Shown here: positions 54,936 to 63,308 of the stretch, piece after piece | How the letters are laid out: every line of letters begins with the position of its first letter | How positions within the stretch are numbered: position 1 is the first letter of the stretch | DNA from: Roseiarcus sp963820795 | Lineage (GTDB): Bacteria; Pseudomonadota; Alphaproteobacteria; Rhizobiales; Beijerinckiaceae | DNA: 64,000 nt | Direction: 5' to 3' | Assembly (NCBI GenBank): GCA_963820795.1 | Contig: CAWGBJ010000021.1 | Span: 62,001 to 126,000, forward strand | Position numbers and translations under genes: made by a program | Notes under the pieces: model-generated | What the model was told of the DNA's origin: nothing | What the model saw: only the letters and a program-made list of their open reading frames with translations | Databases searched by the model: none

Positions 54936-55103
54936 AGGCTTTCCAGGTGCTTGAGCAACGCGGCGCGAGCTTTAGACAGGCGGGCGCGCCGGCGCAACCT
55001 ATGGGACCGGCACCTCGCGGAACAATCAGGCCGGCCCGGCGGTTTTTTCGCCGGGGCGATCGACGACGGATTGCGGTCGAATGAAAGAGCAAGGACTATC
55101 GTC

Positions 55104-56444
55104 ATGCTTCGCCCACTGCGTCTTCTTCTTTGCGCCTCGACGGCCGCGCTGATTCTCGGCGCTGTCCCCGTCGGCGGATTTGACGTGCCTGCGCACGCAC
55201 AGATCGATGTGACCGTCAGCGCGCCGATCGCCCCGCCGCTGCTGCCGATCTACGCCCAGCCGCCAATTCCGGGGCCCGGCTACCTGTGGGTTCCCGGCTA
55301 TTGGGCCTGGGATGGAACGGAATATTACTGGGTCCCTGGCTACTGGGAGCAGCCTCCGACGATCGGCTACTACTGGACGCCCGGTTACTGGGCGTGGGAC
55401 AACGCCGACAACGATTACGTCTTCTACGCCGGCTATTGGGGCCCGACTGTCGGATACTACGGCGGCATCGACTATGGATTCGGATATACCGGCGAGGGAT
55501 ACCACGGCGGCTACTGGCGAAACGATCAGTTTTACTATAACCGCGGCGTGAACAACCTTGGAACGACTCATGTCGCCAGCTTCTTCAATCAGGTCCCGCC
55601 GCCCACAAGTCACGTCAGCTTCAACGGCGGCAATGGCGGCACGACCGTCAGGCCAACTGAGGCTCAGCTGGCGCTGGCGCGCGGGCGCCGGATGGGTCCG
55701 ACGGCCGAGCAGGTCCGTCACCAGGAGGCGGCGAGCCGGATAGCGTCGCTTAGATACAACGCCAACCACGGCCACCCGCCGATCGCCGCGGTCGCCCGCG
55801 CGAACGAGTTCCATGGCGCTCACATAGCCGGCGCGGCTGCAATTGGGGCGGCGGCCGGCGGCGCGGCAGCAGCTCACCTTGCGCATGGACAGAGGCCGCC
55901 GGCTGCGGCGCAAAGAGGCGCGGCTGAGCTGGCGCATGCGGGAACGCACCCGCAGGGGCCCGCCGAGGCGCGCCATTTGGCGCACGCCGGGCCGGCGATG
56001 CACGGTCCGGCCGCCGGAAATCTCGCCTACCGCGGCCACGCCGCGCATGGGCCAGCGATGGCGCGGAACTTCGAGCGCCATGCGCCGGCGATGCATGGGC
56101 CGGCGACGCATGGGCCAGCGATGGCGCGGAACTTCGCCCACCCCGCGCCGATGATGCACGGCCCCGCCATGCATCAGAACTTCGCCAATCGTGCGCCGCA
56201 GATGCACATGTCTCAGATGCACATGGGCGCTCCTAATTTCGCGCGCGCCCACATGGGGCCGATGAATGCCGGCGGCATGCATTTCGGCGGCGGCCCGCAC
56301 ATGGCCGGCGGTCCGCATTTCGGCGGCGCCCCGCACATGGGCGCCGGTCCGCATTTCGGCGGCGCCCCGCACATGGGCGCCGGTCCGCATATCGGCGGCG
56401 GCCCGCACATGGGCGGCGGGCCCGGCGGCCATCGGGTGCCGTAA
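55104..56444 (+). CDS. YXWGXW-repeat exported protein with His/Met/Gly-rich tail
   Basis: A 446-residue exported protein. A signal peptide (LRPLRLLLCASTAALILGAV, cleaved near AHAQ) precedes a Pro/Tyr/Trp-rich segment with four YXWGXW-like units: YLWVPGYWAWDG, YYWVPGYWEQPP, YYWTPGYWAWDN and FYAGYWGPTVGYYGG. A middle segment follows, then an Ala/His-rich tail with MHGPAMARNF-type repeats and a C-terminal array of GGxPHMGxGPHFGG units. The ATG at 55104 is chosen; the same frame is open far upstream only as antisense to tyrS. The family is of unknown function, often predicted in the outer membrane or periplasm. The His/Met-rich tail could bind metal, an inference. Confidence 0.75.
   Translation: MLRPLRLLLCASTAALILGAVPVGGFDVPAHAQIDVTVSAPIAPPLLPIYAQPPIPGPGYLWVPGYWAWDGTEYYWVPGYWEQPPTIGYYWTPGYWAWDNADNDYVFYAGYWGPTVGYYGGIDYGFGYTGEGYHGGYWRNDQFYYNRGVNNLGTTHVASFFNQVPPPTSHVSFNGGNGGTTVRPTEAQLALARGRRMGPTAEQVRHQEAASRIASLRYNANHGHPPIAAVARANEFHGAHIAGAAAIGAAAGGAAAAHLAHGQRPPAAAQRGAAELAHAGTHPQGPAEARHLAHAGPAMHGPAAGNLAYRGHAAHGPAMARNFERHAPAMHGPATHGPAMARNFAHPAPMMHGPAMHQNFANRAPQMHMSQMHMGAPNFARAHMGPMNAGGMHFGGGPHMAGGPHFGGAPHMGAGPHFGGAPHMGAGPHIGGGPHMGGGPGGHRVP
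56041..56420 (+). repeat. Tandem His/Met/Gly codon repeats inside the YXWGXW gene
   Basis: Two repeat series. Between 56041 and 56175 MHGP(A/T)(M/T)(A/H) units recur; between 56289 and 56410 near-identical 36-bp blocks encode GGAPHMGAGPHF. Two consecutive blocks differ by only a few bases, so the array is recent and likely to vary in length. Confidence 0.8.
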
Positions 56445-56567
56445 GCTTCCAGCGGTCGGCGGCGGCTCTCGTCGCCGGCCGAAAGTCCTCGCCCGGCGAC
56501 AGCGCGCCGCGAATACGCTAACAGACCCGCGCCGGACAAATCCGTCCGATTGGGTCTCGTGAGCCAG

Positions 56568-57548
56568 ATGTCGTTCCGTCCCGGCGAAGACGAACTCATT
56601 GCCCGCTACTTCGCCCCGCTGGCCGGCCCGGCCGGGCTGGGGCTGCGCGACGACGCTGCGTGTCTCGGGCCGCCTCCCGGTCACGATCTCGTGCTGACGA
56701 CCGACGCCCTGGTGGCCGGCGTTCATTTCTTTGCCGACGACCCGCCCGAAACGATCGCCCGGAAGGCGCTGAGGGTCAACCTCTCTGATTTGGCCGCAAA
56801 AGGCGCCCGGCCGCTCGGATTTCTGCTGGCGCTGGCGCTGCCCCACGATTGGCGCGAGGATTGGCTGAAGCGCTTCGTGTCGGGTCTCGGCGCGGACGCC
56901 GAGGCGTATGATTGCCCCCTCGTCGGCGGCGACACGGTCGCGACCCCGGGCCCGTTGACCCTTTCGGTGACCGCCTTCGGCGCCGTGCTCGCGGGACGGA
57001 TGGTCCCGCGCTCCGGCGTCAGGCCCGGCGACCGGATTTACGTCACCGGAACGATTGGCGATGCGGCGATCGGTCTTCGCCTCCGCCAGGGCCGCGGGCC
57101 CGATATCGCCCAGGCGGATCGCGAGTTCCTGCTCGACCGCTACCTGAACCCGCAACCGCGCGTGGCTATGGCGAAGGCGATGTCCCTGCATGCGAACGGC
57201 GGCATGGACGTCTCGGACGGCTTCGTCGGCGATTTGACGAAAATGCTCGCGGTCTCGGGCGTGAGCGCTCGCGCGCTCATCTACCGGCTGCCGTTGTCGC
57301 TCGCCGCCCGCGCCGCGGTCGCTGTCAATCCCGATCTTTTCACGGTTGCGGCGACCGGGGGCGACGACTATGAAATCCTCGCTTCGGTTGCGCCGCAATC
57401 CGCGCCCGCGTTCGAGGCGGAAGCGGCGGCTGTCGGAGTGCGGGTCGCTTGCGTCGGCGAGGCGCTCGAAGGCTTTGCTCCGCCTCGCTTCATCGGCCCG
57501 GACGGCGGGACCGTAACGTTCGCCCGCGGCTCCTACAGCCATTTTTGA
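56568..57548 (+). CDS. thiL: Thiamine-monophosphate kinase
   Basis: A 326-residue enzyme phosphorylating thiamine monophosphate to the diphosphate cofactor. Motifs are GLRDDAACLGPPPGHDLVLT, TTDALVAGVHF, LRVNLSDLAAKGARPLGFL and the acidic DYEILASV region near the C-terminus (GGDDYEI). The ATG at 56568 opens on FRPGEDELIARYF, the usual start; a GTG at 56559 and a TTG at 56550 are alternatives. The ribosome-binding site is weak. It starts the group thiL, inositol phosphatase, aldose epimerase and folD, with short gaps or overlaps. Confidence 0.93.
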   Translation: MSFRPGEDELIARYFAPLAGPAGLGLRDDAACLGPPPGHDLVLTTDALVAGVHFFADDPPETIARKALRVNLSDLAAKGARPLGFLLALALPHDWREDWLKRFVSGLGADAEAYDCPLVGGDTVATPGPLTLSVTAFGAVLAGRMVPRSGVRPGDRIYVTGTIGDAAIGLRLRQGRGPDIAQADREFLLDRYLNPQPRVAMAKAMSLHANGGMDVSDGFVGDLTKMLAVSGVSARALIYRLPLSLAARAAVAVNPDLFTVAATGGDDYEILASVAPQSAPAFEAEAAAVGVRVACVGEALEGFAPPRFIGPDGGTVTFARGSYSHF

Positions 57549-57558
57549 GGGACGCTCG

Positions 57559-58362
57559 ATGGCCATGGCCGATCCCATGCAGATGCGCCTGCTCGCTGCT
57601 CAGGCGATTGCGCGGGAAGCTGGCGCGATCGCCCGCCGCCGCTTCCTCAATTCGTCGTTCAAGGTCGGTTTCAAGGGCCCGCAGGATTACCTGACGGACG
57701 TCGACGGGGAGACGGAGGCGCTGATCGCCGAGCGCCTGCACGCCGCCTTCCCCGACGACGGCTTCATCGGCGAGGAGACCGAGGGTCGCCCGGCGGGCGA
57801 GGGCGGAGCGGTCTGGGTGGTCGACCCGATCGACGGCACTTCGAATTTTGCCCGCGATATCGCGCATTTTTGCGTCTCCATCGCCTGCGTCAAGGCCAGC
57901 GAGGTCGAGGTCGGCGTCATCTACGAGCCGGTCCGCGACGAACTTTTCGCCGCGCGCCGGGGCGGCGGGGCGCGTCTCAACGGCGCTGCGATCCGGGCGT
58001 CGAAAGCCGCGGCTCTCGACAACGCCTCGGTAGAAATCGGCTGGAACATGCGCGCCGGCGCTCGCAAATATCTCGACCTCGTCGAGCGTGTCGCGCTCGC
58101 CGGCGCAGCGCCGTTCCGCACCGGGTCGGGCGCGCTCGGCATCGTTTATGTCGCCGCCGGGCGCAGCGACGGCTATGTCGAGCGCCACATGAACGCCTGG
58201 GACTGTCTCGCCGCGATCCTCATTGTGCGCGAGGCCGGCGGCTATGCCAGCGACTTCCTCGCCGGCGATGGCCTGACCCGGGGCAATCCGATCATCGCCT
58301 GCGCGCCTGGGTTGAAAGACGCGCTCGTTTCCGCCGTGGCCATAGAGGGGATCGTGCTGTGA
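57559..58362 (+). CDS. Inositol monophosphatase family protein
   Basis: A 267-residue magnesium-dependent phosphatase of the IMPase/SuhB/CysQ superfamily. Metal-site motifs are GFIGEETEG and WVVDPIDGTSNFARDIAHFC, with ERHMNAWDCLAAILIVREAG at the third acid. It opens ADPMQMRLLAAQAIAREAGA. The substrate could be inositol phosphate, histidinol phosphate or PAP; not decidable here. It follows thiL by 10 bp and overlaps the next gene by 4 bp (GTGA). Confidence 0.9.
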   Translation: MAMADPMQMRLLAAQAIAREAGAIARRRFLNSSFKVGFKGPQDYLTDVDGETEALIAERLHAAFPDDGFIGEETEGRPAGEGGAVWVVDPIDGTSNFARDIAHFCVSIACVKASEVEVGVIYEPVRDELFAARRGGGARLNGAAIRASKAAALDNASVEIGWNMRAGARKYLDLVERVALAGAAPFRTGSGALGIVYVAAGRSDGYVERHMNAWDCLAAILIVREAGGYASDFLAGDGLTRGNPIIACAPGLKDALVSAVAIEGIVL

Positions 58363-59225
58363 ACGAAATCACGCTCGTGCACGGAGAGGCGCTTGCGACA
58401 GTCGCGCGCCTTGGCGCGGAAGCTCGAGGCTGGCGAGTGGGCGCGCGCGATCTCCTCTGGCCCGGCGATCCGGCGATCTGGCCCGACATCAGCCCGATCC
58501 TCTTTCCCGTCGTCGGCTGGACGCGCGACGGCGAGCGGGTGGCGGGCCGCCATTATCCGCTCGGCCTGCACGGCTTCGCCCGGTTCGAGACGTTCGCCGT
58601 CGAGGCGAGCGGCCCCGACTTCGTCCGGCTCATCTCGAGCGACAATGCGGGCACCCGAGCCGCCTATCCCTTCGCCTTCACGCTCGCCGTCGAATATGCG
58701 CTCGCCGACGATAGCCTCTCGATGGCGCTCGAGATCGGCAATCCGGGCGATGAGCCCGCGCCTTACGCCTGCGGCCTCCATCCCGGCTTCCGCTGGCCGC
58801 TCGGCGAAGCCGGGCGCGACGGCGCCTATGTGCGGTTCGAGCGCGAGGAGCGCGGCGAAGTCCCGGCGATCGCGCCCGGCGGCATGGTCAGCAAGACCAC
58901 GAAGCCGGTTCCGCTCAACGGGCGCGATCTGCCGCTGACCGACGGGCTCTTCGCCAACGATGCGCTCTGCTTTCTCGACTGCGCCAGCCGCTCGCTCGCC
59001 TTCGTCGATGCCTCCGGCGCTTCGATCACCATGGAGTTCCCGGATTTCCGGCATGCGGCCCTATGGACGCGGCCCGGCGCGCCGTTCGTTTGCCTCGAGG
59101 CCTGGACCGGCTACAGCGATCCGGAAGGATTTGACGGCGACCTCTTCGACAAGCCTTCGATGCTGGCGCTGGCGCCCGGAGCGCGCGCCCGGCATGAAGC
59201 GCGCTTCGTCTATCGGGCGGCCTGA
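58359..59225 (+). CDS. Aldose 1-epimerase family protein
   Basis: A 288-residue galactose mutarotase-like protein. Family landmarks are LFPVVGWTRDGERVAGRHYP, LGLHGFARFETFAVE, ACGLHPGFRWPLGEAGRDGA and ETWTGYSDP-like sequence (LEAWTGYSDPEGFDGDLFDK). The paired His residues in GLHGFAR and CGLHPGF are the expected catalytic/substrate positions of the YeaD/LacX-like branch. The GTG at 58359 overlaps the upstream stop and is the start used; a longer open frame upstream is antisense-like and ignored. It probably interconverts sugar anomers or hexose 6-phosphate anomers; the exact sugar is unknown. Confidence 0.88.
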   Translation: MNEITLVHGEALATVARLGAEARGWRVGARDLLWPGDPAIWPDISPILFPVVGWTRDGERVAGRHYPLGLHGFARFETFAVEASGPDFVRLISSDNAGTRAAYPFAFTLAVEYALADDSLSMALEIGNPGDEPAPYACGLHPGFRWPLGEAGRDGAYVRFEREERGEVPAIAPGGMVSKTTKPVPLNGRDLPLTDGLFANDALCFLDCASRSLAFVDASGASITMEFPDFRHAALWTRPGAPFVCLEAWTGYSDPEGFDGDLFDKPSMLALAPGARARHEARFVYRAA

Positions 59226-59258
59226 CGCCCGATAGATCTCGCGACGAAGGACAAGGAA

Positions 59259-60164
59259 ATGGCGAAGGCCTATGTGCTCGACGGCAAGGCGATCGCCGAC
59301 GGCGTGCTCGACAAGGTCGCGGCGGAGACGGAGGCGCTCGCGGCGCATGGCGTCAAGCCGGGCCTCGCGGTCGTGCTGGTGGGCGCCGACCCGGCGAGCC
59401 AGGTCTATGTCGGCGCCAAGGGCAAGGCGGCGGCGGCCTGCGGGTTTCATTCGATCCAGCACACGCTGCCGATCGAGACGGGCGAGGCCGAGCTCCTGGA
59501 ACTGGTCGCGGCGCTGAACGCCGATCCCGCCGTGCACGGGATCCTCGTGCAGCTCCCGCTGCCCGGAGGCGTCCGCGCTGCCGCGGTGCTCGAAGCGGTC
59601 GATCCGGCCAAGGACGTCGACGGGTTCCATCCGATCAACGTCGGCCTCCTCTCCATCGGCGAGACGAGCCGCGCCCTTATCCCCTGCACGCCGGCCGGGG
59701 CGATGATCATGCTCGAGAAGGCCTGCGAGGCCTTGGCGACGACGCTTCCCGGCAAGGAGGCGGTCGTCATCGGCCGCTCGAACATCGTCGGCAAGCCGAT
59801 GGCGCAGCTCCTGCTCGCCCGCCACTGCACGGTGACCATCGCCCATTCCCGCACCCGCGACCTGCCCGCCGTCGCCCGCCGGGCCGACATCCTGGTCGCC
59901 GCCGTCGGCCGTCCGGAGATGGTTCGCGGCGACTGGCTGAAGCCCGGGGCGATTGTCATCGACGTCGGCGTGAACCGCGTCCCCGGCGAGACGCCGGGCG
60001 CCGCCGGCAAGCCGAAGACGCGCCTCGTCGGCGACGTCGCCTATGCCGAAGCCGCCGAAGTCGCCGGCGCCATCACCCCGGTGCCGGGCGGCGTCGGCAA
60101 GATGACGATCGCCATGCTGATGGCCAACACCCTCCAGGCGGCCAAGCGCGCCGCGGGGCTGTAG
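59259..60164 (+). CDS. folD: Bifunctional methylene-THF dehydrogenase/cyclohydrolase
   Basis: A 301-residue cytoplasmic enzyme converting 5,10-methylene-THF to 10-formyl-THF through methenyl-THF, supplying one-carbon units. Motifs are the substrate-site lysine region VGADPASQVYVGAKGKAAAA, QLPLPGGV, KDVDGFHPINVGLLSIGE and the NADP-binding IGRSNIVGKPMAQLLLARH. The C-terminal TPVPGGVGKMTIAMLMANTL is canonical. The ATG at 59259 follows an AAGGACAAGG site. It closes the thiL group, 33 bp after the epimerase. It fits one-carbon metabolism in a methylotroph but is universal in bacteria. Confidence 0.95.
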   Translation: MAKAYVLDGKAIADGVLDKVAAETEALAAHGVKPGLAVVLVGADPASQVYVGAKGKAAAACGFHSIQHTLPIETGEAELLELVAALNADPAVHGILVQLPLPGGVRAAAVLEAVDPAKDVDGFHPINVGLLSIGETSRALIPCTPAGAMIMLEKACEALATTLPGKEAVVIGRSNIVGKPMAQLLLARHCTVTIAHSRTRDLPAVARRADILVAAVGRPEMVRGDWLKPGAIVIDVGVNRVPGETPGAAGKPKTRLVGDVAYAEAAEVAGAITPVPGGVGKMTIAMLMANTLQAAKRAAGL

Positions 60165-60315
60165 CGCCGTTCGTGAGGCGGTCGCTATGCCTGCGGGCTG
60201 AACGGCTCACGTCAATGTCCCGCCACCGAAACCTGGCGTCGTGGAAACCACCGCTCTGGTCGCCTCGGTGCGGTGCTCGCGGTCACGTATGCCGCCGACC
60301 CCCGTGCCCTAAGCA

Positions 60316-60430
60316 TTAATCCCGGATCACGCGAAAGGGGCAGGCCAGCCCGACGCGATAGCGAACAGGTGGAACTCCGAACTGATCCTTGAACATCCGG
60401 CTGAAATGCGACGAACTGCGGATAGGAACT
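60316..60430 (-). pseudogene. AraC-family regulator C-terminal remnant
   Basis: About 32 residues reading SSSHFSRMFKDQFGVPPVRY and ending RVGLACPFRVIRD before a stop at 60316. This is the second helix-turn-helix of AraC/XylS regulators, where S-HF-R-FK--FG--P--YR is the conserved pattern. Nothing upstream in any frame continues the family, so only the 3' end remains. The upstream edge falls inside the repeat copy at 60418-60484, which may mark the break point. Confidence 0.65.
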
Positions 60431-60484
60431 CGCCCGCGCCCGTCGCACGCGGCGCCTGCTGATATGCCGGGGCGGGAGCCGGAG
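60418..60484 (+). repeat. Imperfect direct repeat, copy 1
   Basis: A 67-bp sequence starting GCGGATAGGAACTCGCCCGC and ending GGCGGGAGCCGGAG. It is similar (mostly identical by eye) to the copy at 62053-62121 in the same orientation, and each copy is a rough palindrome (CCCGCGCC ... GGCGGGAG). The two flank the DUF900 hydrolase gene. Confidence 0.65.
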
Positions 60485-60698
60485 TAGCGGCGCGGCTGCC
60501 GTTCGCTCCGGATCGTCGGGTTGCCCGCTCGGCAGGCCGCGACGAATGCGCGCTTGGTCTGACCGGATGCTTTGATCACGGCCTTACACGCGCAAGCCGA
60601 TTTGCGTTTCGCCGCAGGCGTGTGGCTGGGGTCGTTTATCCAAACTCGAGCGCGCCGCCCGACTGGCCAACGGCGGTCAGGCAGCAGCCTTGGCCGCG

Positions 60699-61993
60699 TC
60701 ATTGGCGCGCCTCTGTCTGAGCCCCGGCGATCCGCCAAAATGGCCTGGTGATTTCGACCAGCGGCCTCCCAGGTTCGCCGGGTTTCAATCCATGAATCAA
60801 AGCGACCAGGTCGGAACGGACTGCCGGGTTCGACAGGAAGTATCCGTGCCCCCAGGCGCCGGTATTGTCATCGACTTCGATCAGGTCGACGAGATGCCGG
60901 GGTCTGCGCGCAGCGCTCGCGCTTGCGGCCCGCTCAGATCCAGCTGGCCGAGCCGCAGTGTGCTGCCGAAGATGCTGCTCGCAAGGCCCAACGCTTGGTC
61001 GCCGGGAGACGAATAGATCGTCAGATGAAACGATCCCTTGATCACTGCGTTCGGGTTTTTCTTCGCGCCGTAGGGCGTGTCCGGATCAGAAAACACGTCA
61101 AATATTTTTGTCGCGGCGACGTCGATGTCGATATCCGGCGCGAACAGAACGATGTTCCTTACCTTTAAATTCTCGGTGTTCGAAAAGCGCGAAACATAGG
61201 CCTCCTCGCTCAGCTGCTGAAAAGCCGACGCCAGCACGTCGGTGCCGCGGCTGTGGGCGATGATATGGACCCCGCGCACGCCCTCGGTCTGGCCGATCGC
61301 GCGGATCGCCTTGCGCATGTCGGCGACGGCGAACTCGCCGGATTCACGGTCGACGTTGTAGCCCAGGAAAGCGCCGCGCGTCCCGCCGGCCGGCCACGTC
61401 AGCACCACGCAAACGAAATCGCGCCCGAGGAGGCGGCAGATGCTCCCCGTCGCATTGGCCGCGTCGTTGAACGTGTTGTTGTAGCCATGAATGAAGATGA
61501 CGACCTCCTTTCGTTCAGTCTTCGCCAGGCGGTGACGAATTTCACGTTGAAGCGCGGCAACCGCCTCTTCGTGCGCGGCCACGACGCCAGGCGCGCGGCG
61601 ATAGCCGGCGGAACTGATCACCGCCGGATAAGGAACCTCTGGAAACTGGCCAATTTCCTTAATTCCGCCGAGCGTCATCTCTCCGGTGGTTCCGTTTGAA
61701 TCCGGCTCGATGCGGATATCGATCGATCCAAAACTCATCGTGCGCGAGCGCTCGGACCCGTAGGAGAGCGCGTTCGTTTGCGGATCCACAATCGGCGCGC
61801 GGTCGGTGACGTAGAGGAGATTGAGATCGTTGGCTGTGTTGATAGGTTGGGCGCTATTGACCGGCGCTCGATCCTGAGGAGGTGCGAAAATCGCGGGCGT
61901 CGGCGTCAGCAGGCCTTCTGTGGGCGAGCAGGCGCTGAGCGACGCCAATCCGATTAAGCCGGCACACAAGCCGAAGGCAGCCCGATGATTCAA
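60699..61993 (-). pseudogene. DUF900 alpha/beta-hydrolase lipoprotein, one frameshift
   Basis: An esterase/lipase-like protein of the DUF900 family, about 431 residues after repair. The start is taken as the TTG at 61993, with AAAGAGGAAA 8 bp upstream, giving a lipoprotein signal (FGLCAGLIGLASLSAC). The fold shows KEVVIFIHGYNNTFNDAANA (oxyanion region), VVLTWPAGGTRGAFLGYNVD and the nucleophile elbow HIIAHSRGTDVLASAF (Ser in HSRG). The main frame stops at 60881, but one base near 60895-60905 restores HLVDLIEVDDNTGAWGHGYF, LSNPAVRSDLVALIHGL and a stop at 60699. WGHGYF supplies the catalytic His. A longer start at 62083 lies inside the direct repeat. The role is unknown, probably periplasmic. 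Confidence 0.78.
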
Positions 61994-62052
61994 TGACTTG
62001 TTTCCTCTTTTGCTCGTCTTCTTTTCTTTCTTGGCCTGGCGTCCCGCTCTGA

Positions 62053-62121
62053 GCGGATTGGACCTCTCCCGCGCCCTACGCACGCGACACCCGCTGATAT
62101 ACCGGCGCGCGGGAGCCGGAG
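62053..62121 (+). repeat. Imperfect direct repeat, copy 2
   Basis: A 69-bp sequence starting GCGGATTGGACCTCTCCCGC and ending GCGCGGGAGCCGGAG, the partner of the copy at 60418-60484 about 1.6 kb away. It lies just upstream of the DUF900 gene and contains CTCCCGCGCC ... GGCGCGCGGGAG, an imperfect inverted repeat. Confidence 0.65.
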
Positions 62122-62269
62122 CCTAGGGCCAAATCAAGGAACCATGCAGAGCGAATTTGGGTATCCTTTCGCGACTTGAGCCAAAAAGGCCGGGGACCTC
62201 CGCTATCCCTACGAGTTAAGGACCGCGCGACCGCTTTGCGCGTGAGAATGGGACTGATGTCGCGGGAAT

Positions 62270-62560
62270 GATTGCGCTGGCCAGCAGGGCCTACCGCGCG
62301 GGCGGCGAGCCGAAAGCTCCCGGAGCTCTTGGAGCTTTACGCCCTGCTCAGCAGGATGCGCGTGCTGTGCCGGCCAGAGACCGTCGCCGCCGGCGAAAAG
62401 CTCATGCGCTTGATCCTCGACACGTATCTTGCGCCCAACAAGATGTTCAAGGAACTGCGCGATCTGATGACGGCCAGCGACGGAATCGATCCGCTGAAGG
62501 AATTCAGCCTGGCTGCGCGCGAAGAGATCGAAAGCCAGCGCGGGGCAAGACACACTGCAG
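62270..62560 (+). pseudogene. Fragment of a conserved hypothetical protein
   Basis: An open stretch whose core reads LPELLELYALLSRMRVLCRP, then ETVAAGEKLMRLILDTYLAP and NKMFKELRDLMTASDGIDPL ending KEFSLAAREEIESQR. It looks like genuine protein (regular helices, YLAPN and IDPLKEFS motifs) and recalls small uncharacterised rhizobial membrane-adjacent proteins. The N-terminal part is not in frame and no start with a ribosome-binding site fits, and the text after 62560 is unrelated. Probably a truncated or frameshifted gene. No function can be given. Confidence 0.45.
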
Positions 62561-62824
62561 GGAGACCGTCCCTGAACGGCGCTCGGATATCACGTCCTCT
62601 CGATTCGCATTGCCCAGCCTCTGGTGCAAGGCGTCGACCACGGGGCGCCGTCAACCCGATAACCGGAATCCCCGGTTGCGCGGGGCCCGAACGTCTCGCT
62701 CGGCTGAGGCTGCCGTCGGATGACGGTCGGGAACGTTCTCCGTCGGAAATTGTCAGAACAGAGCGCAGAATTTGGCGTCGGTCTTGGACTTTGTCGGCTC
62801 CGCGGAACTTTCCGCCCTTGCCGT

Positions 62825-62842
62825 TAGTCTCATATGAGACTA
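62825..62842. promoter_or_regulatory. Perfect 18-bp palindrome upstream of the antitoxin gene
   Basis: TAGTCTCATATGAGACTA is a perfect 18-bp palindrome ending 31 bp before the antitoxin ATG at 62874. Type II toxin-antitoxin operons are usually repressed by their own antitoxin at such sites, so this is the likely autoregulatory operator. TATATC just after it could be part of the promoter. Confidence 0.75.
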
Positions 62843-62873
62843 TATCCAGCCTCATCTGAACCGGAGGGCCACG

Positions 62874-63308
62874 ATGTTTGCATCGAGCGACGTGGCGGCT
62901 GTGTTGGGACTTCCGGCGAACTCCCGGGAGGCTCCTTCGCCCGTCGCGCTGATCGTCCGAATCGAGCATGGGTTGCCGGTCAAGGCCGTCGACAGGGTCG
63001 CGCATCTCATCGCGCCCGACGACGCGCTGTTCAAATACCGACTCGTTCCCAAGGCGACGCTCGAACGGCGAAAGGCGACGACGCACAAGCTTTCGCCGGA
63101 AGAGGGCACGCGTTTGGCCCGTCTTGCAAGGGTCTGGAGCGCGGCGCGGGACGTTTGGGGAAGCGACGACGAGGCGCGCGACTTCCTGTTTCGTCCTCAC
63201 CCAATGGCGGAAGACGAGCGGCCGATCGACCTGATGATCCAAAGCGAGTTCGGCGCCGAACTGATCGTCGATATTCTCAGCGGTCTCAAATACGGCACGG
63301 CGGCGTGA
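62874..63308 (+). CDS. Xre/MbcA/ParS-type antitoxin
   Basis: A 144-residue antitoxin. A degenerate N-terminal DNA-binding part (about residues 1-65) precedes the toxin-binding DUF2384 domain: LARLARVWSAARDVWGSDDE, ARDFLFRPHPMAEDERPIDL and QSEFGAELIVDILSGLKYG, the typical G-x-P-hDLh...GA..V...L...YG pattern. It should bind and block the RES toxin encoded by the next gene and repress the operon at the 18-bp palindrome upstream. Its stop overlaps the toxin start by 4 bp (GTGA). Antitoxin first, toxin second is the usual order. Confidence 0.87.
   Translation: MFASSDVAAVLGLPANSREAPSPVALIVRIEHGLPVKAVDRVAHLIAPDDALFKYRLVPKATLERRKATTHKLSPEEGTRLARLARVWSAARDVWGSDDEARDFLFRPHPMAEDERPIDLMIQSEFGAELIVDILSGLKYGTAA

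Larger units (their letters stand above)
60165..60698. other. Intergenic stretch with AraC remnant and repeat copy
   Basis: 534 bp without an intact gene. It contains an AraC-like C-terminal remnant (60316-60430) and one copy of an imperfect direct repeat (60418-60484); otherwise nothing recognised. Confidence 0.5.

Noticed and set aside
53694..55103. Upstream extension of the YXWGXW gene to 916 residues
   Set aside because: The extension is antisense to tyrS; a proper signal peptide begins at the ATG at 55104.
56289..56410. CRISPR-like repeat array
   Set aside because: The repeats are codon repeats in phase with a coding frame, with no unique spacers and no cas genes nearby.
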